NCBI RefSeq assembly: GCF_006783905.1
Contig: NZ_VFPE01000001.1
Coordinates: 1,116,001-1,180,000 of the forward strand
Length of the DNA stretch: 64,000 nt
DNA from: Microbacterium kyungheense
GTDB lineage: Bacteria > Actinomycetota > Actinomycetes > Actinomycetales > Microbacteriaceae
Direction: 5' to 3'
Shown here piece by piece: positions 8,653-15,755 of the stretch. Both the position numbers and the translations under genes were made by a program. The notes below the pieces were generated by a model that saw only the letters and a program-made list of their open reading frames with translations, was not told the origin of the DNA and did no database searches. The stretch's first letter is position 1, and every line of letters begins with the position of its first letter.

Positions 8653-10170
8653 ATGAGCTTCCTCGAATACGCGCCCGCCCCCGAGTCGCGGGCGATCCTC
8701 AGCCTCAAGCCCGAGTACGGGCTCTTCATCGACGGGGACTTCCGCCCGGGCTCGGGCGATCCGTTCGTCACGATCTCGCCGGCCGACGAGTCGCACATCG
8801 CGACGATCTCGACGGCCACCGAGGCCGACGTCGACGCGGCGGTCGCCGCCGCGCGCCGTGCCTACGACCGCACCTGGTCGAAGATGAGCGGGCGCGACCG
8901 CGGCAAGTACCTGTTCCGCATCGCCCGCCTCGTCCAGGAGCGGGCGCGCGAGCTCGCCGTCGCCGAGAGCCTCGACAACGGCAAGCCGATCAAGGAGTCC
9001 CGCGACGTGGACGTCCCGCTGGTCGCCGCGTGGTTCTTCTACTACGCCGGTTGGGCCGACAAGCTCGACTACGCCGGCCTCGGCGCCGACCCCCGCCCGC
9101 TCGGGGTCGCCGGCCAGGTGATCCCGTGGAACTTCCCGCTGCTGATGCTCGCGTGGAAGATCGCGCCCGCGCTCGCGGCGGGCAACACCGTCGTGCTGAA
9201 GCCGGCCGAGACGACGCCGCTGTCGGCGCTGATCTTCGCCGAGATCCTGCAGCAGGCCGACCTTCCGCCCGGCGTCGTCAACATCGTCACCGGAGCCGGG
9301 GCGACGGGTGGGGCCCTGGTGCGGCATCCCGATGTGAACAAGGTGGCGTTCACCGGCTCGACCGCCGTCGGCCGCGAGATCGCGAAGGCCGTCGCCGGCA
9401 CCGACAAGAAGCTGACGCTGGAGCTCGGCGGCAAGGCCGCGAACATCGTGTTCGAGGACGCGCCCATCGACCAGGCGATCGAGGGCATCGTCAACGGCAT
9501 CTTCTTCAACCAGGGGCACGTGTGCTGCGCGGGCAGCCGCCTGCTCGTGCAGGAGTCGATCCACGACGAGGTCGTGGACAGGCTGAAGAGCCGTCTTTCG
9601 ACGCTGCGCCTCGGCGATCCGCTCGACAAGAACACCGACATCGGCGCCATCAACTCGCGCGAGCAGCTGGACCGCATCCGCGAGCTCAGCAAGGTCGGCG
9701 AAGAAGAGGGCGCCGAGCGCTGGAGCGCCGACTGCGTCATCCCCGACAACGGGTTCTGGTTCGCCCCGACGATCTTCACCAACGTGCAGGCGTCGCACCG
9801 CATCGCCCGCGACGAGATCTTCGGTCCGGTGCTGTCGGTGCTCACCTTCCGCACGCCTGCCGAGGCGATCGAGAAGGCGAACAACACTCCCTACGGGCTG
9901 TCGGCAGGCGTGTGGTCCGACAAGGGCTCGCGCATCCTCGCCGTCGCCGACCGTCTGCGGGCGGGCGTCGTGTGGGCGAACACCTTCAACAGGTTCGACC
10001 CGTCGTCGCCGTTCGGCGGCTACAAGGAGTCGGGCTACGGCCGCGAGGGCGGCCGCCACGGCCTGGCCGCCTACCTGAAGGGCGCGCATGCCCCCCGGTC
10101 GTTGAGCGAGCGAGGAACGAGCGAGACCAAACGCGAAGCCCGTGCCGCGAAGAAGGAGGTGGGCAAGTGA
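8653..10170 (+). CDS. NAD(P)-dependent aldehyde dehydrogenase
   Basis: 505 residues with the complete ALDH set: Asn in VIPWNFPLL (N160), VLKPAETTPLSAL cofactor site, FTGSTAVGREI, general base Glu in LELGGKAA (E257), catalytic Cys in GHVCCAGSR (C291) and EIFGPVLSV. In the deoC operon, acetaldehyde from DeoC is the likely substrate, oxidised to acetate. The C-terminus (after AAYLKGAHAP) carries an added ~28-residue charged tail. Part of that tail is encoded by a dispersed repeat (10097-10134, residues ~482-494). The stop overlaps the next gene's GTG. Confidence 0.93.
   Translation: MSFLEYAPAPESRAILSLKPEYGLFIDGDFRPGSGDPFVTISPADESHIATISTATEADVDAAVAAARRAYDRTWSKMSGRDRGKYLFRIARLVQERARELAVAESLDNGKPIKESRDVDVPLVAAWFFYYAGWADKLDYAGLGADPRPLGVAGQVIPWNFPLLMLAWKIAPALAAGNTVVLKPAETTPLSALIFAEILQQADLPPGVVNIVTGAGATGGALVRHPDVNKVAFTGSTAVGREIAKAVAGTDKKLTLELGGKAANIVFEDAPIDQAIEGIVNGIFFNQGHVCCAGSRLLVQESIHDEVVDRLKSRLSTLRLGDPLDKNTDIGAINSREQLDRIRELSKVGEEEGAERWSADCVIPDNGFWFAPTIFTNVQASHRIARDEIFGPVLSVLTFRTPAEAIEKANNTPYGLSAGVWSDKGSRILAVADRLRAGVVWANTFNRFDPSSPFGGYKESGYGREGGRHGLAAYLKGAHAPRSLSERGTSETKREARAAKKEVGK
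10097..10134 (+). repeat. Dispersed repeat inside the 3' end of the aldehyde dehydrogenase gene
   Basis: The element starts GGTCGTTGAGCGAGCGAGG and ends GCGAGACCAAACG. GGTC at the start and GACC near the end mirror each other. The translated peptide is roughly RSLSERGTSETKR and extends the enzyme past its normal C-terminus. A degenerate relative is at 4562-4591. Confidence 0.6.
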
Positions 10171-11030
10171 GCAAGCGCCTCACCGTCCCCAAGACGTACA
10201 AGCTCTACATCGGCGGCGCCTTCCCGCGCAGCGAGTCCGGCCGCACGTACGAGGTCGTCTCGCGGAAGGGCGAGTTCCTCGCGAATGCCGCGCTTGCGTC
10301 GCGCAAGGACGCGAGGGATGCCGTCGTCGCCGCGCGCGGGTCGGTCAAGGGCTGGTCCGGAGCCACGGCCTACAACCGCGGACAGGTCCTGTACCGGGTC
10401 GCCGAGATCCTCGAGGGCCGTCGCGCCCAGTTCGTGGACGAGATCATGCAGCAGACGGGCGTGTCCGCCGCTGTCGCGGGTGCCGAGGTCGACGAGGCGA
10501 TCGACCGCTGGGTCTGGTACGCCGGCTGGTGCGACAAGTTCGGCCAGGTGGCCGGCAACGGCAACCCGGTCGCCGGTCCGTACTTCAACATCTCGGTGCC
10601 CGAGCCGACCGGCGTCGTGGGTGTCGTCGCCCCGCAGGACACGGCGCTCGTCGGCCTGGTGTCGGCGATGGCGCCGGCTCTCGTCACCGGCAACGCGGTG
10701 GTCGTGGTGGCGTCGCAGCGGTACCCGCTTTCGGCGATCAGCCTCGCCGAGGTGCTGGCGACCAGCGACGTTCCCGGGGGAGTCGTCAACATCCTCACCG
10801 GGTCACCCGCCGAGATCGCGCCGTGGCTCGCGTCGCACCCCGATGTGCACGCGCTCGACCTCGTCGGTGCCGGTGAGCTCGACTGGATCGATCTGCAGAT
10901 CGCCGCGGCAGAGACCCTCACGCGTGTGCTCCCTCCTGAGAACGGAGTGGATGCCGCCGCCCCGAGCCTCGCGCGCATCTCCGCGTTCACCGAGACGAAG
11001 ACGGTCTGGCACACGAAGAGCCTGGTCTAG
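10167..11030 (+). CDS. Truncated aldehyde-dehydrogenase-family protein without catalytic Cys
   Basis: 287 residues matching only the N-terminal, NAD-binding half of ALDH (YKLYIGGAFPRSESG, WVWYAGWCDKFGQV, EPTGVVGVVAPQDTALVG, SAISLAEVL, GGVVNILTG). The PWN motif is PQD here. The protein leaves the family pattern at about residue 250, before the LELGG base and the catalytic Cys, so it cannot be a normal dehydrogenase. It is not a frameshift remnant: the reading frame is clean, has GGAGG before GTG 10167 and overlaps the upstream full-length enzyme by four bases. A structural or regulatory partner is plausible. The last base pairs overlap the convergent LysM gene. Confidence 0.85.
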   Translation: MSKRLTVPKTYKLYIGGAFPRSESGRTYEVVSRKGEFLANAALASRKDARDAVVAARGSVKGWSGATAYNRGQVLYRVAEILEGRRAQFVDEIMQQTGVSAAVAGAEVDEAIDRWVWYAGWCDKFGQVAGNGNPVAGPYFNISVPEPTGVVGVVAPQDTALVGLVSAMAPALVTGNAVVVVASQRYPLSAISLAEVLATSDVPGGVVNILTGSPAEIAPWLASHPDVHALDLVGAGELDWIDLQIAAAETLTRVLPPENGVDAAAPSLARISAFTETKTVWHTKSLV

Positions 11031-11557
11031 TCCTCCGACGCCTGAGGACGAGGGGGCGGCTCGGGGTTGATCTTGAGGACCATGTCAGGCTGGAGCGTTC
11101 CCTGCGGCACGCGGTTGAAGATGTAGAGCGTGATGTAGTCGACGCAGAATCGCTCACCGATGCTCATGCCTGAGTCGCCCGCCGCGACCGTGTAGGTCGC
11201 GACACTGCCGTCCTCGCGGTAGGTGGCCGTGCCAGACGCGTATTCGGATGCGCCGCGGTCGGGGCGCGGCGGCCTCTCACCGTTCACGTAGTCGCCGACG
11301 GTCACGAAGTCGTCACAGCCGATCTCCCACGCGGCGGCCTGCTTCGCGTCGTGCGGGGTCGGCTGCCGCGTCGGCTCAGGAGTCGGCTCGGGAGTCGGTT
11401 CCACGCTCGGCTCGAGCGTGTCCATGGTGTTTCCGAGCCCCTGTGCTACACCGCCGGCGGTGTGGCCGATGGCGATGAACGCGGGAACCGCGAGTGCGAC
11501 GAGCCCGGCGACGGCGACGCCGGCGATGCCGGTCGTGATCTTGGCCGCGGGTTTCAT
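11027..11557 (-). CDS. Membrane-anchored LysM-domain protein
   Basis: 176 residues: an N-terminal hydrophobic segment (about 10-32, no lipobox Cys), a Pro/Glu/Thr-rich linker (PEPTPEPT repeats near 48-62) and a C-terminal LysM-like module (TYTVAAGDSGMSIGERFC to MVLKINPEP). LysM binds peptidoglycan, so this is likely a cell-wall-attached protein of unknown activity. ATG 11557 is seven bases after a TAGGTT -10 box (11565-11570), a leaderless start. Its stop shares the palindrome CTAG with the stop of the convergent truncated ALDH. Confidence 0.8.
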   Translation of the reverse strand: MKPAAKITTGIAGVAVAGLVALAVPAFIAIGHTAGGVAQGLGNTMDTLEPSVEPTPEPTPEPTRQPTPHDAKQAAAWEIGCDDFVTVGDYVNGERPPRPDRGASEYASGTATYREDGSVATYTVAAGDSGMSIGERFCVDYITLYIFNRVPQGTLQPDMVLKINPEPPPRPQASED

Positions 11558-11617
11558 CAGGGTGAACCTATCGCCCGCCTGTGCGCGGTGACCAGTCTGG
11601 AGCCCGGCGCTACGCAG

Positions 11618-11715
11618 AATCGGATCCGCGCACGCGGATGCGCCGCGCGACTCGCCGGTGCTGAGGGGCCGGCGGCGGCGCGTCGACCCGGCGGTCCGCA
11701 TACGCGGATCCGATT
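11618..11715. repeat. Long inverted repeat upstream of the LysM gene
   Basis: Arms 11618-11638 and 11695-11715 (21 bases, two mismatches, core AATCGGATCCGCG) flank a 56-base spacer. It lies between two minus-strand genes, 60 bases upstream of the LysM start. It could terminate the upstream NRDE gene or be another copy-type intergenic palindrome. A minus-strand TACAAT sequence overlaps its right edge (11713-11718). Confidence 0.65.
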
Positions 11716-11776
11716 GTAGGTGCGGGCGGGCGAGGGCGCGGCCCGTGCGATCGGCAGACCGAGCCGGGCCGGTCGC

Positions 11777-12493
11777 TCAGTCCAGCTCCAGTCCTCCCCA
11801 TTGGCCGGGCTCGGTCAGCTCGCCGTAGTGCACGTCGACATCGTGCGCCGAGACGGAGGCGACGCACGCGAGCAGCGAGAGCGTCGGGTAGCCGTACGGG
11901 CGGTTGTCGCGGATGATCGCGTCGTCGTCCGTCGGGGGGAGCTCGGCCGAGCGCGCGAGCACCTGGACCCACGGCATCCACCAGTCACCTTCGGCAGCGG
12001 GCGGCGCCTCCTGGAACTCGCCGAGCCAGCGGGCGATGCGCGGCGTGGCGGGGTCGTCGACGTCGTCGTGGGCGACCATGTGCGTGCCGGGTGCGAGATC
12101 GACGGTGCGCAGCGAATCGCCGTCCCACATGAGCACTCGCGCCCGTCCCCCGTCGACCTCGACCAGGTTGAAGCCGTGCGTGGGCGGCTCGCCTTCGGGG
12201 GAGCGGCCCGCGACGGCGTCGAGGACGAGCCCGCCGCGCGAGACGAGCTCGGACTCGGGGCGCTGCGACACGTCCGCCCTGTTCAGCAGCACCGCCAGGC
12301 GTCCGGCCGCGGGATCGGCCGCGAGCCACGCGCCGCCGGCGCGCACGTCGCGCACGCCCACGACGCCGTCGTGCGCCTCGGGCCACCACCGACCGAGCGG
12401 GTTCCACGGCCGCGCCGGATCCTCGTCCCGCACCGCGAGCACGCGCGTCGGCTGGTCGGGCGACTCGGGGACGCGGATGACGACGGTGCACAT
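11777..12493 (-). CDS. NRDE (TANGO2-like) family protein
   Basis: 238 residues beginning MCTVVIRVP, with the Asn/Arg/Asp/Glu signature region in LAVRDEDPARPWNPLGRWWP. Later conserved pieces are GGAWLAAD and LLNRAD. The N-terminal Cys2 and this arrangement are typical of the NRDE family related to eukaryotic TANGO2. The molecular role is unsettled; haem trafficking and Ntn-hydrolase-like activity have been proposed for relatives. ATG 12493 has AGGAG eight bases upstream. It is divergent from coaBC. Confidence 0.85.
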   Translation of the reverse strand: MCTVVIRVPESPDQPTRVLAVRDEDPARPWNPLGRWWPEAHDGVVGVRDVRAGGAWLAADPAAGRLAVLLNRADVSQRPESELVSRGGLVLDAVAGRSPEGEPPTHGFNLVEVDGGRARVLMWDGDSLRTVDLAPGTHMVAHDDVDDPATPRIARWLGEFQEAPPAAEGDWWMPWVQVLARSAELPPTDDDAIIRDNRPYGYPTLSLLACVASVSAHDVDVHYGELTEPGQWGGLELD

Positions 12494-12557
12494 GCGGGGA
12501 GCTCCTGGGTGTTCGGGTGGCCGTCCGCGCGTCGTGCGGTCGTGCCAAGATCGGAGG

Positions 12558-13796
12558 GTGTTCGTCGTGGTCGGAGTCACGGGCGGGATCGCCGCCTACA
12601 AGACGGTGCAGCTCGTGCGCCTGCTGGTGAAGGCGGGTCACGACGTCCACGTCGTCCCGACGGACGACGCGCTGCGGTTCGTGGGTCTTCCGACGTGGGA
12701 GGCGATCAGCCGCCACCCCGTGACGACCTCCGTCCACGACGACGTCGCACGCGTGCGTCACGTCTCGCTCGGCCAGTCGGCCGACCTCGTGATCGTGGCG
12801 CCCGCGACGGCGAACACGCTGGCGAAGATGACCGCGGGCATCGCGGACGACCTCCTCGGAACGACCCTACTCGCCACCACGGCGCCGGTCGTCGTCGCGC
12901 CGGCGATGCACACCGAGATGTGGCGACACCCCGCCACCGTCCACAACATGGCGGTGCTGCAGGAGCGCGGCGTCATCGTTGTCGGGCCGGAAGAGGGGGA
13001 GCTCACCGGCGGCGACAGCGGGCCGGGGCGCATGACCGAGCCAGAGGCGATCCTCGAGGCGGCGCTGGCTGCCGTCACCGTCGACGTTCCGGGCGACCTC
13101 GCCGGCCTGCGGGTCGTCGTGAGCGCGGGCGGCACGCGCGAGCCGATCGACCCGGTGCGGTTCATCGGCAACCGCTCCAGCGGGCGTCAGGGCGTGGCCG
13201 TGGCGCTGGCCGCCGCCGACCGCGGGGCCGAGGTCGTGCTCGTCGCGGCGCATGTCGACGAAGGCGTGCTGGCCGAGGCATCCACCCATCCCGCGGTACG
13301 GGTCGTGGGCGCGGGGACCGCCGCCGAGCTCGGCGCGGCCGTCGAGACCGAGACGGACGCCGCCGATGTCGTCGTGATGGCCGCGGCCGTCGCCGACTAC
13401 CGGGTCGCCGAGGTGTCGACGCTCAAGCGCTCGAAAGAGGCGGCGCCCCAGGGCGGCATCACGCTCGACCTCGTCGAGAACGCCGACATCCTGGCGGGGC
13501 TGGTGCGCCAGCGTCGCGAGGGACAGACCATCGTCGGCTTCGCGGCCGAGACGCCCGGCGAGGGCGGGACGCTCCTCGATCGAGGTCGCCGCAAGGCGGC
13601 GCGCAAGGGCACCGACCTGCTCGCGGTCAACGAGGTGGGCTGGACGCGGGGCTTCGAGTCGGCCGACAACGCCGTGACCGTGATCGACGCGGCGGGAGAG
13701 GTCGTCGCGGCGCGTCGTGGCAGCAAGCGCGACGTCGCGGACGCGCTGTGGGACGCCGTCCTGGTGGTGCGGCAAAGCCAAGCGAATCTAAAGTAA
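12558..13796 (+). CDS. coaBC: Bifunctional phosphopantothenoylcysteine decarboxylase / phosphopantothenate-cysteine ligase
   Basis: CoaBC performs two consecutive steps of coenzyme A synthesis. The N-terminal flavoprotein decarboxylase (VVVGVTGGIAAYKTV; catalytic His in DVARVRHVSL; VAPAMHTEMW; GGDSGPGRM substrate clamp) is followed by the CTP-dependent ligase (VVVSAGGTREPIDPVRFIGNRSSGRQG, AAAVADYR). The length of 412 residues is standard. GTG 12558 begins six bases after CAAGAT, a weak -10-like box at the leaderless distance. Confidence 0.95.
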   Translation: MFVVVGVTGGIAAYKTVQLVRLLVKAGHDVHVVPTDDALRFVGLPTWEAISRHPVTTSVHDDVARVRHVSLGQSADLVIVAPATANTLAKMTAGIADDLLGTTLLATTAPVVVAPAMHTEMWRHPATVHNMAVLQERGVIVVGPEEGELTGGDSGPGRMTEPEAILEAALAAVTVDVPGDLAGLRVVVSAGGTREPIDPVRFIGNRSSGRQGVAVALAAADRGAEVVLVAAHVDEGVLAEASTHPAVRVVGAGTAAELGAAVETETDAADVVVMAAAVADYRVAEVSTLKRSKEAAPQGGITLDLVENADILAGLVRQRREGQTIVGFAAETPGEGGTLLDRGRRKAARKGTDLLAVNEVGWTRGFESADNAVTVIDAAGEVVAARRGSKRDVADALWDAVLVVRQSQANLK

Positions 13797-13876
13797 CGAA
13801 AAGGTAACGGCGCATGTAGAGTGGTCCGCACCACGTCGAAGAGGACGTGGCGGAAGACCCTCGGAGGACATGCCCG

Positions 13877-14773
13877 ATGCCCGATTCCGCGGTGTCCGAT
13901 CGCGCCCGCGACCGGATCCACGCCCTGTCCGTCATGTGCGTGCTCGCTGTCGCGAGCATCGTCATCGCGTTCCTCGGCGCGACGCCCGCGCGCGTCAGCT
14001 CACGCGAACTGCTCGGCGCCGCCCGCACGCCCGGTGATGCCGCGTTCATCGCCAGTCACCGCGGGGGAGCGGCCAGCGCGCCTGAGAACACGCTCCCGGC
14101 CATCGCCGCAGCGCTTGACAGCGGGTTCGACTACGTCGAGGTCGACGTGGCGCTCACCGCGGACCGCGTGCCGGTCCTCATGCACGACGCGACAGTGGAC
14201 CGCACGACCGACGGGCACGGCCGGCTCGCCGCGCTCACGCTCGCCGAGGTGCGGCGGCTCGACGCCGGCGCGTGGTTCGACGTCGCCTTCGCGGGCACGC
14301 CGGTGCCCACGCTCACCGAGTTCCTCGACACCCTCGCCGGTGCGCAGGGGCGCGCGATCGTCGAGCTCAAGGGACGATGGGATGCCGCAGCCCTCGATGC
14401 GGCCATCGCCGAGATCACCGCACGCGACCTCGAGAGCAGGGTGGTGCTCGCGAGCTTCGACGCCCGCACCCTCGCGCTGGCCGCCAGCGGATCTCCGGTG
14501 CTGTCTCGGCTGCTGATCCTCAAGCAGTTGCCCGCCGACGTCGTGAGCGCCGTGACCGAGGCCGGCGCGCGGGGTGTCGTCGTCAGTCGCAAGGCCGTGC
14601 TGGCGCGTCCGGGCATCGTGGATGAGCTGCACGCGGCCGGAGCCCGGGTGGTCGTCTACACGCTCAACCACGACTCGCAGTGGGACGCCGTCACCGCTCT
14701 CGGCGTCGACGGCATCGTGACCGACGATCCGCGCACCCTGTCGGAGTGGCAGAGCGCGTACGCCGGTCCGTGA
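13877..14773 (+). CDS. Glycerophosphodiester phosphodiesterase, membrane-anchored
   Basis: 298 residues. A single N-terminal hydrophobic segment (about 17-38) should export or anchor the catalytic GDPD barrel outside the membrane. Motifs: SHRGG and ENTLPAI (acid-base His, metal Glu), EVDVALTADRVPVLMHD (metal ligands and second His), VELKG, and YTLN near the end. It hydrolyses glycerophosphodiesters from lipids or teichoic acids to glycerol-3-phosphate. ATG 13877 is preferred over ATG 13870 (wrong frame); GGAGG lies nine bases upstream. A TAGAGT -10 box is at 13817-13822. Confidence 0.9.
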   Translation: MPDSAVSDRARDRIHALSVMCVLAVASIVIAFLGATPARVSSRELLGAARTPGDAAFIASHRGGAASAPENTLPAIAAALDSGFDYVEVDVALTADRVPVLMHDATVDRTTDGHGRLAALTLAEVRRLDAGAWFDVAFAGTPVPTLTEFLDTLAGAQGRAIVELKGRWDAAALDAAIAEITARDLESRVVLASFDARTLALAASGSPVLSRLLILKQLPADVVSAVTEAGARGVVVSRKAVLARPGIVDELHAAGARVVVYTLNHDSQWDAVTALGVDGIVTDDPRTLSEWQSAYAGP

Positions 14774-14850
14774 CCGCAGGCCGCGCGCGTCGGGCAGGGC
14801 GCACGGCGTGGCCCGCGGCATCCCTCGATCGGGGTCGTTAGTCTCGGATC

Positions 14851-14877
14851 GTGATCGGTGGAGCGAAAGCAGGATGA
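14851..14877 (+). CDS. Possible leaderless 8-codon upstream ORF
   Basis: A GTG at 14851 lies six bases after TAGTCT (14839-14844), the exact geometry of the leaderless genes in this window. It encodes VIGGAKAG and stops at a TGA that overlaps the ATG-ATG start of the following lipoprotein. If transcription starts at 14851, ribosomes would translate this peptide first and reinitiate, coupling it to the lipoprotein. This is inferred only from spacing and overlap. Confidence 0.4.
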   Translation: MIGGAKAG

Positions 14878-15518
14878 TGGGACGGAACGGGATTCCGCGG
14901 CTCGTGGTGGGTGCGACGGCGCTCGTGCTGGTCGCCGCCGTCGCGACGGGGTGCAGGCCGGAGGGCACTCCTGGGCCGACGCCGTCGAGCACGCCCTCGA
15001 TCACCGTCAAGGATCCGACGCCCGGACCTTCGGTCACGCCCATCGAGACCGACAAGCCGCAGGCCGGGTTCGAGATGCCGGCGGCCTGCGAGGACATCTA
15101 CTCGGCGGCGATGCTCGCCCAGTTGCAGGCAGCGAACCCGCCGCTCAACGATCCGGGCGTCACGATGCTCTCGACCGAGAACGCCGACCTGCTCGAGATC
15201 ATCCACAGCGGCGTGCCGACGCTGCGCTGCTCGTGGGGCAAGCCCAGCGAGTACGGACTCGCGACGAATGTCACCGCCGTCGACGCCGAACAGGCCGGGG
15301 GCCTGGCGTCGGTGCTCGAAGCCGCCGGCTTCGGCTGCGAGGCGATGGGCGAGGGAACCGTCTGCCGCATCGAGCAGAAGGGCGTCACCCTCGACGACAA
15401 CGAGTACACCCGCGGCGAGACGCACTACATCGCCGGTGACGCGCTCGTCACGACAGCATGGATCAACTTCGCCCCCGACGGGTACACCGAAGACATCGTG
15501 GCGAAGCTCTGGGGCTGA
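14874..15518 (+). CDS. Secreted lipoprotein, function unknown
   Basis: 214 residues with a classical lipoprotein signal peptide (hydrophobic run ending VAAVATGC, lipobox Cys near residue 26), then a Pro/Ser/Thr linker (PTPSSTPS). The globular domain has conserved-looking Cys residues (ACEDIY, LRCSWGKPS, GFGCEAM, TVCRIE) that could form two disulfides. It resembles the small mycobacterial/actinobacterial surface lipoproteins of the DUF3558 kind, but I cannot fix the family. ATG 14874 and ATG 14877 are adjacent in-frame starts. Confidence 0.8.
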   Translation: MMGRNGIPRLVVGATALVLVAAVATGCRPEGTPGPTPSSTPSITVKDPTPGPSVTPIETDKPQAGFEMPAACEDIYSAAMLAQLQAANPPLNDPGVTMLSTENADLLEIIHSGVPTLRCSWGKPSEYGLATNVTAVDAEQAGGLASVLEAAGFGCEAMGEGTVCRIEQKGVTLDDNEYTRGETHYIAGDALVTTAWINFAPDGYTEDIVAKLWG

Positions 15519-15568
15519 ATCGGCAGGAGCTGTACGGCCTGTCCTCACGCCGGAGCGGCGTTTTCCCC

Positions 15569-15755
15569 TAGAATGGACAGCGGGGAAGGTCTGAGGCGAC
15601 CGTCGCAGCTCGCAGAAGCGAGTGCCCGCGACCGCCCGGACCCATCTCTGATCCCGCGTTCGCGACGGCGTTCGCGCCGCCCGCGGGAGCACGCAGCACC
15701 ATCGGTGTCATCCGATCATCGCCGGTCGATTCCGGCACTCACGCTCAGGAGGAGC
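15569..15755 (+). promoter_or_regulatory. Promoter and ~175-base leader of the SNF2 gene
   Basis: A TAGAAT -10 box at 15569-15574 predicts a start near 15581 and an unusually long leader. It contains at least one stem (CTCGC near 15608 with GCGAG near 15618, extended by GTCGC/GCGAC). No ORF with a good start was found. The leader ends with a strong AGGAGGAG Shine-Dalgarno before ATG 15756. Confidence 0.5.

Noticed and set aside
8653..11030. The two aldehyde dehydrogenases as one gene split by a frameshift
   Set aside because: The first is complete, with catalytic Cys and C-terminus, and the second restarts at the N-terminus of the family with its own ribosome site.
11713..11718. Minus-strand TACAAT as the LysM gene promoter with a 150-base structured leader, possibly a riboswitch
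   Set aside because: TAGGTT at 11565-11570 gives a leaderless start like other genes here, and I found no match to the c-di-AMP riboswitch core.
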